The notes beneath the pieces are model-generated. The model had not been told where the DNA came from and ran no database searches. It worked only from the letters and a program-made list of their open reading frames with translations. The translations under genes and the position numbers were made by a program. A stretch of DNA of 64,000 bases from Panagrolaimus kolymaensis (lineage: Eukaryota; Nematoda; Chromadorea; Rhabditida; Panagrolaimidae): positions 1,178,001 through 1,242,000 of the forward strand of contig JAJQJQ010000053.1 in NCBI GenBank assembly GCA_028622995.1. Direction: 5' to 3'. Shown here in pieces: positions 19,700 to 30,662 of this stretch; position 1 is the stretch's first letter, and the number at the start of each line of letters is the position of its first letter.

Positions 19700-20488
19700 G
19701 AAATTTTTAAGAAAAAAAGCTTTTTTATGGTATGCGCGCACATATGGATGCGCGCGCGCGTGTAAATGAGCGTGCGCGCGTCCAGTTGCATGTATGTCCA
19801 TTGCCTTCACATACGCCGTCATGAAAACGCGCACATGCACACTCGCAGATGCTTCCGCGCCAAAAAATATCAATTTTTTAAAATTTTCCCGCTTTTTTTA
19901 AAAAAATTGTAATTTTTCTGTTAAATAAATTAACTTATAATTATCATAAATAAATAAATAAATTAATAATTAATTACAAAATGTTTTTTAAGTTGGCGGC
20001 TTTTTCAAAGAGAATTTTTAATTACTAATAAAGATAAAAATCCATCAATCAATTTCACACCTCTGACATCGGCGGTAACATCAAAGCGGCTGCGGTTTTC
20101 ACACCTTTAATGGCGGCATTTCCTTTGAATTAAAAAGTTTTAATCAATTAAAAAGGTGTCAATCATTTTCACACCTCATGCGTCGGCATCGCCACTCGGA
20201 TATCAAAGAGGCGGCATTTCCTTTGAATTAAAAAGTTTTAATCAATTAAAAAGCCATCAATCATTTTGTCACATTAACTAGCATAATTAACACCTCATGC
20301 GTCGGCATCGCCACTAGGATATCAAAGAGGCGGCATTTCCTTTGAATTAAAAAGTTTTAATCAATTAAAAAGCCATCAATCATTTTGTCACATTAACTAG
20401 CATAATTAACACCTTTAGCGCAAGCATCACACCTCGGACATCAAAGAGGCGGCTTTTCCTTTGGTTCGAAAAGTCGCCCAATACTACT
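19700..20488. repeat. Polinton right terminal inverted repeat
   Basis: About 789 bp is the inverted copy of 9927-10633, with the same GC-rich alternating island (about 19730-19860). It is longer than the left copy because of an extra tandem unit at 20175-20430. The terminus CCCAATACTACT is the exact inverse of the left end. Confidence 0.9.
20175..20430. repeat. Subterminal tandem repeat, 119-bp unit
   Basis: Units starting CTCATGCGTCGGCATCGCCA at 20175 and 20294 are near-identical, followed by a partial third copy that carries the left-end variant. The unit contains the sequence CAAAGAGGCGGCATTTCCTT and a GTCACATTAACTAGCATAAT block. Similar blocks occur twice in the left repeat. Confidence 0.85.
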
Positions 20489-20494
20489 AGCGGT
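20489..20494. repeat. Polinton target-site duplication, right copy
   Basis: AGCGGT matches 9921-9926 exactly. It doubles as part of the fold-back element's left terminus. Confidence 0.92.
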
Positions 20495-22111
20495 ACCTTT
20501 GTTGCTTTTTTGGCGTAGTGGCTGGCAACCATCTTGATCAACGTATGTTGATTATGCATTAATATGATTTATTTTTTCATATCTTTATTTATTTTTTTAA
20601 CTATTAAACGATTAATGAGTATTTAAGGAATATAACTAGCAAAAAAAATAATGTAAAAATGCTAAATTTTTCCTCTATTCCTTTACATTGAAAATGTCAC
20701 TTTTTCAAAACTTCCGATGGCTGTAATAATTGATCCTACAATTTCTGGGAGGTCTCACCTCTATTAATACATTATAATGGTCCATCTAATGACGTTAGAA
20801 AGAACAAACCTCAAATTCGAACGTTTGGGCCGTTTTTATAGCCGATATTCGACATTTTAACGGTAAAATTAGCAACCGATGACCTTAAAATTAAAAAATG
20901 ATTTTTTTTTGATATGAAGCATAACCAAAGCTCGATGTTGTTTTGTTCACAGTATTCGAATGTACTAGTTCGTGAAGCTAGAAAAATCTAGAAAGATTCT
21001 GGTCCAAAGTTATAGGACTTTGAATGAGATTTTGGTGAAATTTTTAAAGAAAATCTCCATAAATCCTCTCAAATTTAAATGTATTTAGTTGATTATTGAT
21101 AACAAAGACCTCATACGTGTATGAAAAACATATATTTATGCATCACTAATAAGAAAAAGTAATCAAGCTGAACAATTTCTTGCATAACAAGGTCATCAAC
21201 TATGTTAGAGTACCAGACGATAAAAAAAATAAAAAATATTTAAAATTACGAATTTTAACTTTAAAAAGAGATTTTAGATAGATTTTAGAACAGTGATTTC
21301 ATATTTGATTTTTATTTGACATATTTAAAACCATTTCAACAATATATAAAAAATTTTGAATTTTTTATTTTTTTTATCATCTGGTACTCTAACATAGTTG
21401 ATGACCTTGTTATGCAAGAAATTGTTCAGCTTGATTACTTTTTCTTATTAGTGATGCATAAATATATGTTTTTCATACACGTATGAGGTCTTTGTTATCA
21501 ATAATCAACTAAATACATTTAAATTTGAGAGGATTTATGGAGATTTTCTTTAAAAATTTCACCAAAATCTCATTCAAAGTCCTATAACTTTGGACCAGAA
21601 TCTTTCTAGATTTTTCTAGCTTCACGAACTAGTACATTCGAATACTGTGAACAAAACAACATCGAGCTTTGGTTATGCTTCATATCAAAAAAAAATCATT
21701 TTTTAATTTTAAGGTCATCGGTTGCTAATTTTACCGTTAAAATGTCGAATATCGGCTATAAAAACGGCCCAAACGTTCGAATTTGAGGTTTGTTCTTTCT
21801 AACGTCATTAGATGGACCATTATAATGTATTAATAGAGGTGAGACCTCCCAGAAATTGTAGGATCAATTATTACAGCCATCGGAAGTTTTGAAAAAGTGA
21901 CATTTTCAATGTAAAGGAATAGAGGAAAAATTTAGCATTTTTACATTATTTTTTTTGCTAGTTATATTCCTTAAATACTCATTAATCGTTTAATAGTTAA
22001 AAAAATAAATAAAGATATGAAAAAATAAATCATATTAATGCATAATCAACATACGTTGATCAAGATGGTTGCCAGCCACTACGCCAAAAAAGCAACAAAG
22101 GTACCGCTGTG
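20489..22111. mobile_element. Fold-back (long palindromic) DNA transposon, non-autonomous
   Basis: Arms 20489-21237 and 21360-22108 are inverted copies of 749 bp with a single mismatch (21218 against 21379) and no indel. They enclose a 122-bp loop. With the nine-base left stub at 9918-9926, the pre-insertion element was 1,626 bp with ends CACAGCGGTACC...GGTACCGCTGTG, flanked by TATGCT on both sides (9912-9917, 22112-22117). No coding frame is present, so it depends on an enzyme encoded elsewhere. The terminal sequence and 6-bp flanking repeat do not point clearly to a known superfamily. The near-absence of divergence between arms implies recent origin or gene conversion. Confidence 0.88.
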
Positions 22112-22117
22112 TATGCT

Positions 22118-23439
22118 TGTCTGTTTCAAGTCGATGTGGAAAAAAAATGAAAACAATAATACACCCGAGTTTTGGGAGCCGAAAAAAGTTTCCCAGGATA
22201 AGAAAAAAAAGACAGAAAACCTAGAAGGTGAAAATCGTGAGGTACTTGAGTAAGTTTGAGTTTTGGAAGGTAATGGAAAGAAATCCATCAAAATGGAAGG
22301 CGTAATAGATATAGCAAGCTTTTTAAAGAATTGATGTTAAATTTTATGAAATTCAAATTTTAACTATTAAAAAAATACAAAAATCAAAAATCTTAGCAGC
22401 ACCTGACCACTTCGAGAGAGTTGTTTTTAAAAAAAGGATAAAATGACCATATCAAAAGAAGGGAAGAGTTTCATTTTCGTATGTTTGTAAATATATTTAC
22501 TCCTTGAAACTCGATAATTTGCTAAAGCCGAAATGAACAACAAAAAAATTATAAGCGAAGAACGAAAAAAACCCGAAAGAAAATGAGTGAAAAACAGATG
22601 TTTACAAACCTTTAAACCTCTTTTTTTTTGAAAACCAAATAAAACAAAGGTGAGTCTCCAAAAAAAGAGGAGAGGAGGGTAAAAAAATCTACGGCTATTC
22701 ATTTTTCGAGTTTTTTCTTTCACTTATTTTTACGTGTTAAAACGGACAAATAAAGACGAAGAAAAAAAAAGGTAAGTGTAAATGAGAGACCTCTTATTTC
22801 GAATCGCCCCGCTTTAATGTATGTATTTATTTTCTTTGCTTGTTTGTTGTGAATAAAAAATCTTTGAAAAAAAACATCAAAAAATAGTAAAAAAAGAAAG
22901 GTTAAATATGAGTAATTTAAATATATATTTTTTCTTCTTCAAACTGTAAAAAAAATTTGGCCGATTGTTAAAACAAAATTTGCTTAAAATATTGTTCTTT
23001 TATATCCCAAAATGGAGCATAAAAAGTTTGAAATCGTTCGAATTCATTACTTTAATTTTAAAATATTTTTATTTTGTAAAATGAATATTTTTTTGTTCGG
23101 TGAAAACTAAGTTTTTAAAAAGTTTGTGGAATCTAAATCAGCAACATAAAATGAAATACATAAATTAATGTTAGCTTTTTTACTTTGTCTAATGTCGGAA
23201 ATTCCTAAAGAGAAAATGTTCTGTTTGCATACTTTTTTTTCGCTGCAATGACTATTTTTTGATCTTTCAAAATCAGTTTGCTTGTAAACGAAGTCAAAAA
23301 AAAAGCGCCGAACTGGGAAAAAAAATATATAAAAAAATATCGATTGCGTTTGCTTTTTACAATTTTTTCTTTCATAAAAACATATTTGTTTTAGTTTTTT
23401 AGCACCTTGTTTTTTTCAAAAAGTTGATTTACTTTAGAG
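22118..23439. other. Gene-free AT-rich stretch right of the compound transposon
   Basis: Only short frames are present. The end includes a TTACTTTAG acceptor-like site two bases before the ATG at 23440. Nothing else is recognised. Confidence 0.4.
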
Positions 23440-24117
23440 ATGTCATCTAATAAAAATAAACATTTATGTCAATGTAGAAATGAAAGAAAACAATTAACTC
23501 GAAATTGTCAAATCAATTTAATAATAATTTTTTCAATATTTTGTGTTTTGGCATTATTGGTTAATCTTGGTGTAATTGGTTATTCAGTGAGTTATTGTGA
23601 AACTATTCAGTCATATCCTAATTATTACATTATTAAACCATGTCAATCGGATTATGAAACTTTTAGATCTTTTGAATGGAAATTAGAATTAGTAAGTTTT
23701 TTAAAGGGATGCTTAGCGAGATAAAACTTTCAATACTAAAATTTTCAGAATAAAGATTCAAGAAAGAAAGATGCTTTACTATTGGCCCAAGAAACTGAAT
23801 ACAAAGCTAAAGTGGACCAACATCATAAAATATGGCGGGAATGTTTGAATTCCACTGCTAATAGCCTCTTAGATTCCATGGATGGAAATACAGAAATGAT
23901 TGTAAAAGCAATTAAATTAGAATTATTTATTTATGCATTTTTCTTATTATTTTCAAGAATTTTTCTTATAAACAGAAAACTCTCCACTCAAATTATTTCA
24001 TACTTTCTTTATTTTGTTTTTGTTCTTGCTTCCAACTCCATTTTTCTTTTTTATTATAGTTGCTTTTGGATGGATCAAAGTAAAATATTTGCCGATTTAA
24101 ATATTATTATGGATTAG
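23440..24117 (+). CDS. Membrane protein with three predicted spans, unknown
   Basis: Two exons (23440-23691, 23749-24117) join in frame to 206 residues. A cysteine-containing basic N-terminus (HLCQCRNERK) precedes a membrane span at about residues 24-48. A soluble region of about 90 residues follows with several cysteines and one N-glycosylation site (NST). Two more spans (about 145-165 and 172-196) lie near the C-terminus. ACTTTAG two bases before the ATG fits a spliced-leader acceptor, supporting the start. I do not recognise the family; a four-span relative with a missed helix is possible. Function unknown. Confidence 0.7.
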
Positions 24118-25034
24118 TTTTAATAAATTATTTTTTAAAATTAAAAGTGCTTTTTAACTCAAATTATTAGCCTTTTTTTGACCGAAGAAACTTTGAACAA
24201 AAAAATATTTTGATCTGATATTAGGTTGTGACATATGTTAATGTCTGTCGCTAATTGTGTAGGATTAAAAAGAAAGAAAAAGTAAAAATTAAAAAGATAT
24301 AATTTTACATTTTTCTTTTTTGACAACAACATTTGTTTCTTTGTTTTTTTTTTTTGCCTTTACTTTACATTTTTTTTTCTCACTCACATCAGTCAGTCAG
24401 TGTAAAAGTCATGAAGTGTCATCTTTTTTTCTTCTTCTACTCCCATGGCTTTTTGTTTTACATTTTTTAACAGCATTTTTTCTATCATCTTCCAATTTCA
24501 AAAAAAAAATATATATGAAAATAAAATTGTCAAAAAAAAGAGATAAAATTTCACGCCATTATTTTTCATCTTTGCTAATGCTTGTTGGTGCCATATACAT
24601 ATTTATTTGTTTTCTTTTTTTTTTCTTGCTTTTTTGGCACCATTTTTTTTCTCCTCATCATTTCTATCTATAGCATTTTTTGCTTTTTGTTTCCATCCAA
24701 TTCAATATAACCCAATAATGTTTCGAAGGAGGGAGGAGGAGGAGAAGAAAAATGAAGAAAGAAAAAAGAAGAAAGATATTGATCCGAAAAATATGTGTGC
24801 CTTTTTTTTTTCTTCCCTCGAGCAAAAATGAAAAAAGAAAAGAAAAACAAGCGGATGTTTTTCTTTATTTTCTTTTCTTAGCTTTTTCTCAACAAAAAAA
24901 TTTTTCTCTCCTTTTTATTTTCTCGTATGTACGACACAACGAAGACGACAACTTAAAAACTTTTTTACTTTGCTTTTTTCCTTTGCTTTTTTTTTAAGTT
25001 GCTTCTTTTTCTTTCTAGGTTTATTAAAGAAGTA
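24118..25034. other. Intergenic, strongly T-rich stretch
   Basis: Dense T-runs and A-runs produce several chance frames on both strands. The end carries CTTTCTAG, a possible splice or spliced-leader acceptor, 17 bases upstream of the ATG at 25035. No gene or repeat supported. Confidence 0.4.
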
Positions 25035-26882
25035 ATGCAACTCCAAATTCATAATTTAATCAAAGGCCATTTTACTTTGGAATATGATAAAACTGATACA
25101 GTGAAAGATATCAAAACTAAAATTCGATCAAGAGAAAATATTCCCATTACTCAACAAAGTTTGATATATGATGGTTAGTTTTTTTTATTAAGAAATAAAG
25201 CTAAAAAAACAATAGCTTTGTGAGGCGGCATTTTTGCTTGCGTCGTTTTTAATAAAGCTTATTTAAAAACCTTTGTCAAAAAAAACATAAAAGAGTGAAA
25301 AATAAATTTTTTTAATGACTTTTTGCTGGCAGGGGCAAAAATTTTTTTTATTTCAGTTCGCAGCAAACTTTTTGTAGTAAACAAATGAAAAAAATTCTTT
25401 GTTTCGAAACACGCGTATGCTGGGCAAAAAAAGCTTTTTTTTGCTACCAAAAAGAATTATTTATTTTTAAAGTAAAAAACACAACAAAGGTTTTCAAATA
25501 CACATAATAATTTTTTTATGTCACTCAAAAAGTATCCAAAAAGAATTGAAAAAGCAAAAAATTAATTTGTATCCTTTTTTAAAAAAAAACCACGAATCTT
25601 TATTTCTTTGAATTCACAATTTGCACCAAAAAACTAACAATTAAAAAATTGATTGAAATTTTTTTCAAACCCTAATTTTTTTCTTTAGAAGCTAGATTTT
25701 ATTTATTTTTTTAAATGAACCCTACCTTTTTTTAGGCCAAAAACTTAATGAAGATTATCGACTCCTTTCTTATTATGGAATTGAAGATGGAGCCACCATA
25801 ATTTTTCGAATTTCAGCCGACATAAAAATTTCTGTGGAATTTTTGAATGATTTAATTATTTTTCTTGAAGTCAATCAAGATTATTCAATTGCAAATTTAA
25901 AATTAATTATTGAAGATAAAACTTCCATGGATTCCAAGCGGCAACATTTATATTTGGATGGAAATGAATTAGATAATGAAAAAACTGTGGCAGATTATAA
26001 CATTCAAAATGGCGCATGTTTACTTGTTCGAAGCCCCATTCAAATTAGAGTTAAAACTTTGAGAAGAAAAGTGGTAGTTTTGGATGTCAAAGAAACGGAT
26101 ACCGTTGCATTTATTAAAAATGAAATTCGTTTAATTGAAGGCATTCCTTGTAAACAGCAAGGACTTCTTTATAAAGGTTTGTTTATTTGTTGTTAGTATA
26201 TTTGGGTCTTAAGAAATTTTTTAGCTCGACAAAATTTTTGTTTCGATAGATAAAATTTTTGTTACCCAATAACGGATAATTTTTTTTACAAATTTTGAGT
26301 TAAAATATGAAAAAATATTGCAAAGTTGAAAGCACTCAGCCAATCTTAAATTTTTTTCTAAGCAACTTATTTGTATCAAATTTCAAAAGTTTGAAAATTC
26401 TGCACTTTTTTTTACCAATTTAAAATTTCGTTTTGTGACTTGGAGTAAAAATTTTGAATTCAAATTTTTTTGCATCATTAATTAATATGAAAATTAACTT
26501 CATTTATCTTTTTATGAAATTAATTTATTCCATTCTTTTTTTTTTAGCTAAAGAACTCAAAAATGAAAACACTTTAGCTGATTATGGAATTGGACATGAT
26601 TCAAAATTGGATATGTTTTCTAAATCTAACTTTTCCCTATCCCGAAATGACATGAGTATCACAATTATAACGGATAATGGCAAGAATTTTACTTTTAAAG
26701 TTCAAGGAAGTGATAGTATAAAAAATATTAAAATTATGATTCAACGTCGTGAAGGCATTCCCGTTCGACATCAACGTTTAATTCATGATGGTAGACAACT
26801 TGAAGATGGTAAAAATCTCGCAGATTATGGAATAAAAAATAAAGATAAAATTCATGTTGCTCTTTGTCTTTGTGATCGATAA
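25035..26882 (+). CDS. Tandem ubiquitin-like protein with four diverged domains
   Basis: Three exons (25035-25173, 25736-26176, 26548-26882) join to 304 residues. They form four ubiquitin-like folds in a row of about 75 residues each. All keep the family pattern of a beta-grasp start, a DTVKDIKTKI-like helix, a (Q)RLIHDGRQLEDGKNLADYGI-like loop and a final strand. The last domain is closest to ubiquitin (SDSIKNIKIMIQRREGIPVRHQRLIHDG). No domain ends with a Gly-Gly, and the C-terminus is HVALCLCDR, so it cannot be processed or conjugated like polyubiquitin. Ubiquitin's surface patches are largely lost, making a scaffold or a stably folded adaptor more likely than a modifier. Exon boundaries fall at the same place (the G of the DGQ/KG loop) in domains 1 and 3, supporting internal duplication. 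Confidence 0.8.
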
Positions 26883-27225
26883 ACAAAAATTATTATTCGA
26901 ATTTTCAAGAGAACAAAAAATAAAATAGATTCGATTTTTTGTATTTTTTTAAATTTGCATACGGGTTGAGTTTACTGTATCGTTATTTTTTTTTATCATT
27001 CTTTGCTTGCTTATTTTTGTTGCAAATTATTATTATGCTTCATTCTATTTTGTGGCCTGTTGCTTTTATGCTTTGAAATAAAAATTTTTTTATTTAAATA
27101 ACATAAAAATCTTTATAACAAAAGTTCCATCAAAATTTTTGTTAACACGAAATATGAAAGTTAAAACACAATTTCCTAACATAATTTTTTATTTTTCTTT
27201 TTTTTTCGGGCAAACAAAAAAAGGT
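26883..27225. other. Convergent 3' region between the ubiquitin-like gene and the SRH-like gene
   Basis: Contains the 3' untranslated regions of both neighbours, with AATAAA-like sequences near 26920 and further along. No gene. Confidence 0.45.
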
Positions 27226-28592
27226 TTATCCTTCAGTTGTAAAAACTGATGGCGCTACTCCTTCAAGATTTGTAGGTAAATTATGATGGTTGTTGTGGCT
27301 GCCAGAATAAATGTAAGTTTGAAATTTCTCAAGAACATATTTTCGATATGGTCGAATAAAATAAAGCATACTTAAACAATTAAATATTGGTTCAAGTCCA
27401 CCAATATTTATTGCAAGACTAGCATAAATGGTTCCATTTTTAATTTGAGATAAATATGTTCCCATAAAAATAATTAATGGTGTAAAAAGTAAAATAATAC
27501 TAATTATAAATTGAACGGTCAAAGCTCTAAAAAATATTTTATTTTCTATTAAAAGCAGCTGATCCCGAAACTACCATATATCTTTTTTTGTGAACTAACT
27601 AACCTATATAACATTTTATGAGCTTTTATAGTATTTTTATTAAAAATATTTTTTAATTTTTTCATTCTCCAACGAAAAATTAAATGCATAGTTAAAAATG
27701 CGATGGGTAAAAAAGCTCCAAATATAACAGAATCATAACCAAGTAAATCAAACCAATCTGTAATAAAATTAATATGATATCCAGCTGCGTTAGGATGGAG
27801 TTGAAAAAATTCCGATAATATTGGAATATCTTTAATCAAAGCTGCTTGAAGAATAGGTATTGAAGTAGCATCATGCAAAATTGGGGCTAAAATAAAAATT
27901 GTATTAAGACAGTTTTTTTAGCTGTTTTTTAAATTAGGAAACTTTACATACTTATAAAAAGAGTAATCACAATAACCAATGCCAAAACATTTGAAATAAT
28001 CATAAGTTTGACGTTATCAAAATAATAATGAATTGGCCCATCCATAAATGTGACACCGGCACGATATGCGAATGAAATAAAAAGGGCATGAACACCACAA
28101 ATAATTACGGAGACAGTTAAAGCAAAATAAATAAATAAAAAATTTTGGCCTGCAAAAAAAAATTATTTAAAAATTCAGAAACATTTGTTTGGTTCAAAGA
28201 AATTATCTAACCACGAAAAAAATTTATTAAGTTTTTGTTTTGGATTTTTACTAACTTTTTAGGATTGATGATGAAATAAAGTCAAAAAACTTACCCAAAT
28301 TTACATAACTATTTATGTAACCAATAGGTAAAGGAAATAAAAAAACTGGTTTAAAAAGAAATATTAAAAAATGAAATACAAAAGCGCATGCCAAATGATA
28401 GCATAAAAGATATTTATAATTTCCCATTTCTTTGGTGGATTGAGTCAAAATTATATAAAATGATGTTGGATAAATAATACAAGTGAGTAAAAAAAGGATA
28501 CTAAAACATATTCGAATATATTCTTGAAATTCAGGAAAATATATTTCTTCGAGGGTCAAATTTTTCCATGGTTCTAGTGAAGCCATAAACAT
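27226..28592 (-). CDS. Seven-transmembrane chemoreceptor, SRH-like (STR superfamily)
   Basis: Four minus-strand exons (28592-28295, 28149-27952, 27886-27604, 27526-27226) give 359 residues, a typical length for SRH receptors. Seven hydrophobic spans are visible. Family landmarks are KAHKMLYRALTVQFIISIIL bridging into span six with LLFTP, a final-span region ending in NCLSMLYFIRPYRKYVLE (the PYR motif), and a short hydrophilic tail. Introns are standard GT-AG and all phases agree. SRH proteins are nematode chemosensory receptors; the ligand cannot be inferred. The second ATG (MASLEP, third codon) could also be the start. Confidence 0.85.
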
Positions 28593-29268
28593 TTTATTTT
28601 ATGGAGATTTTTTTTCTCAAAAATATTTTCTTTGACGCAAGATAAAAAAACAGGATTTTATGTTGACCTTTCTTAATTTTATAATTTATGATAGATCAAA
28701 AGTTCAAAAAAAAATTGAAAAATAATTTTGTCAAACTCCAATAAAAATATTTATTGCTTTTATACTTATTTTTAAAATAATAACAATTTTTAAATGGTTT
28801 TTCGAGAAAATAAAAACTCAAAAGCTTATGTTCAAATGAATATTCATATTGCTTGCGTAAGAGTAACAGGTGTGAATTTTTATAGATTAAAACAAAAAAA
28901 TACTGTAAAAATATGTTATTTTAGACGTTTTCTAAAAACTCATTTTTGAAATACTTTTTATTAAAATGTGTGAATAACAAAAAATTGAAAAGTAAAAAAA
29001 TGCAAAACATGAAGTTTTTTAATGTCATTATTTATTTAAAAATCACTTAAATTAAAAACATTTTTTCTTCTCTTTTTTCCATGTAAATGTTTGAAGGAGA
29101 TTGGCAATAAAAAAATTTATTTTTAATTGTAAAGAATTGTTTTATTTTACAAAAACACGAAATACAGAAAATTTAAAAATTTTACCTAAAATTTATGGTA
29201 TTTTACTTTTAAAAATATAGAAAAACAAAATTAATTTTATTTCTTAAAACAGCCATCTAATATTTTTT
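28593..29268. other. AT-rich intergenic stretch
   Basis: Upstream of the SRH-like gene and downstream of the p24 gene. Only short frames; nothing recognised. Confidence 0.4.
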
Positions 29269-30662
29269 TTATATTCTTGCGCGCTTTTCATCAACATTAA
29301 AAAATCTTCTAATTGCAATGGTTTGAAAACTTGCAACCGCAATAATAATAAAAATTTGAATTAAACTAAAATATGTTACAAATTTTTCATTTGATTCTTG
29401 CATCATTTCATCTCTCGTTGTTCCAATGGCCCAATGTTTTTGATGAAAAATTATTTGATATATTTTTACTGTAAGTTGATAAATTCTTTCCTAAAAAAAT
29501 TATTTTTAAAAAATTTTGAATTTAAAAAAGGATAAAAAAAATTTTATTGGGTAATATTGTTTTTAACGAAAGACTTACTTCAACTGCTTCTTGGGTAGTT
29601 CGATCGATGTGACGCTCTAAAGCAACCTTTTCAATATCCGCTGGTACATAAGTTAAAAGTTGAAGATTCATTCGAAGTTTATGAAACCCCACACGAGCTG
29701 TGGCACAAACTTCATAAATGCCTAAAATTAAAAAAAAATTATTTTTCTAAATATAGCACTTATTTAATAATTTTTTTTTGTCGAATCGCTTGAATTCTTC
29801 TCACCTTCTTCAGTTACGCTTAATTCTTGATTAACTGAACTTAAAGCATGTTTCCATTCGGAAAATTCTCCTGATGGTGAAGTAATTCGTAAATGAACTT
29901 CATGTTGATTACTATCAACAGCCTAAAAAAAGATATCACAATTTTTGGTATATTTTTAAAAAGTAATAAGAAATACTCCAGTTGCGAAAAATACAATGCT
30001 ACGAATTTTAAAAAAATTATTTTTCTTATAATTTTTTTCTGTTTTTTTTAAGTCCCCTTCAAGATTCTGGAACGCTTAATCAAAAAAGAAAAAAGAAAAG
30101 TGAACCAAATTTTGACGCACAAATATTTAATCCTTTTAAATTAAAAATAAAATGTTTCTTAAAAGCTCATGTAGGCCTTTAAAAATAGAGTTTTTTTTCT
30201 TTTTTCATGTCGTCAGCAATAGTAGCACTAATATGAAAAATGTGTGATATTTAACCCAAAAAATGGGATAGTTGTTTTTAAATGGAAGCATTTTCCATGT
30301 TTTTTAAAGGTTTTTTTCCTTCAACGTGTGCTTTTAATTTGGTACCTAAATTTTTTTAAACCCGATGACAATAGACAGCAGCAGGCATTAGCAATTTGGG
30401 TGGTATTAAGAACCAAATGAATCTGCGTCACCGAAAAAACGATGTATAAATGAAAAAAATAACTTACAGTTAATGTAGCTTTTAAAGAAGCCCCTTTAGA
30501 AATATCTTCAAAAAAGCAATGCATTTCCGATGAAGAATGTAAATAAAATTGTAAAACATAACCAAATTTTACGCTTTTTGAACCATATTTAGTGTAAATA
30601 GATAAATTTTCAACATAAATAATAAAAAATCCAAAAAATATCAACCATTTTAAAAGCCACAT
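29269..30662 (-). CDS. p24/TMED family cargo receptor (emp24/gp25L)
   Basis: Four exons (30662-30468, 29922-29805, 29721-29579, 29490-29269) join to 225 residues. A signal peptide is followed by a GOLD domain (YVLQFYLHSSSEMHCFFEDI, then LRITSPSGEFSEW and TEEGIYEVCATARVGFHKLR). A heptad-rich coiled coil comes next, then one membrane span and a short tail IRRFFNVDEKRARI. The tail has the FF and basic C-terminal features that bind COPII and COPI coats. The family cycles between ER and Golgi and helps select secretory cargo. The frame begins at the ATG 30662 rather than upstream non-ATG codons. Confidence 0.85.

Larger units (their letters stand above)
9927..20488. mobile_element. Intact Polinton/Maverick element lacking DNA polymerase B
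   Basis: The element is 10,562 bp, begins AGTAGTATTGGGCG and ends with its inverted copy CGCCCAATACTACT. It is bounded by a perfect 6-bp duplication (AGCGGT). AG...CT termini, 6-bp duplications, long inverted repeats and the gene set are all diagnostic of Polintons. The genes are a chromodomain integrase, a packaging ATPase, an adenain-like protease, and major and minor capsid proteins. Every frame is open and uninterrupted, which suggests recent activity. The genes fall into divergent blocks with almost no space between them. No frame in any phase is long enough or similar enough to be protein-primed DNA polymerase B, and no gap remains where a remnant could hide. Typical metazoan Polintons are 15-20 kb, mainly because they carry that gene. 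Confidence 0.95.

Noticed and set aside
19679..19873. Short frames in the GC-rich terminal repeat of the Polinton
   Set aside because: They lie in the repeat, are present only because stops are rare in CG-rich sequence, and have no ATG-supported context.
9927..20488. Possible degraded polymerase B inside the Polinton
   Set aside because: All space between terminal repeats is filled by other open genes, with gaps of at most about 100 bp; no room remains for a remnant.
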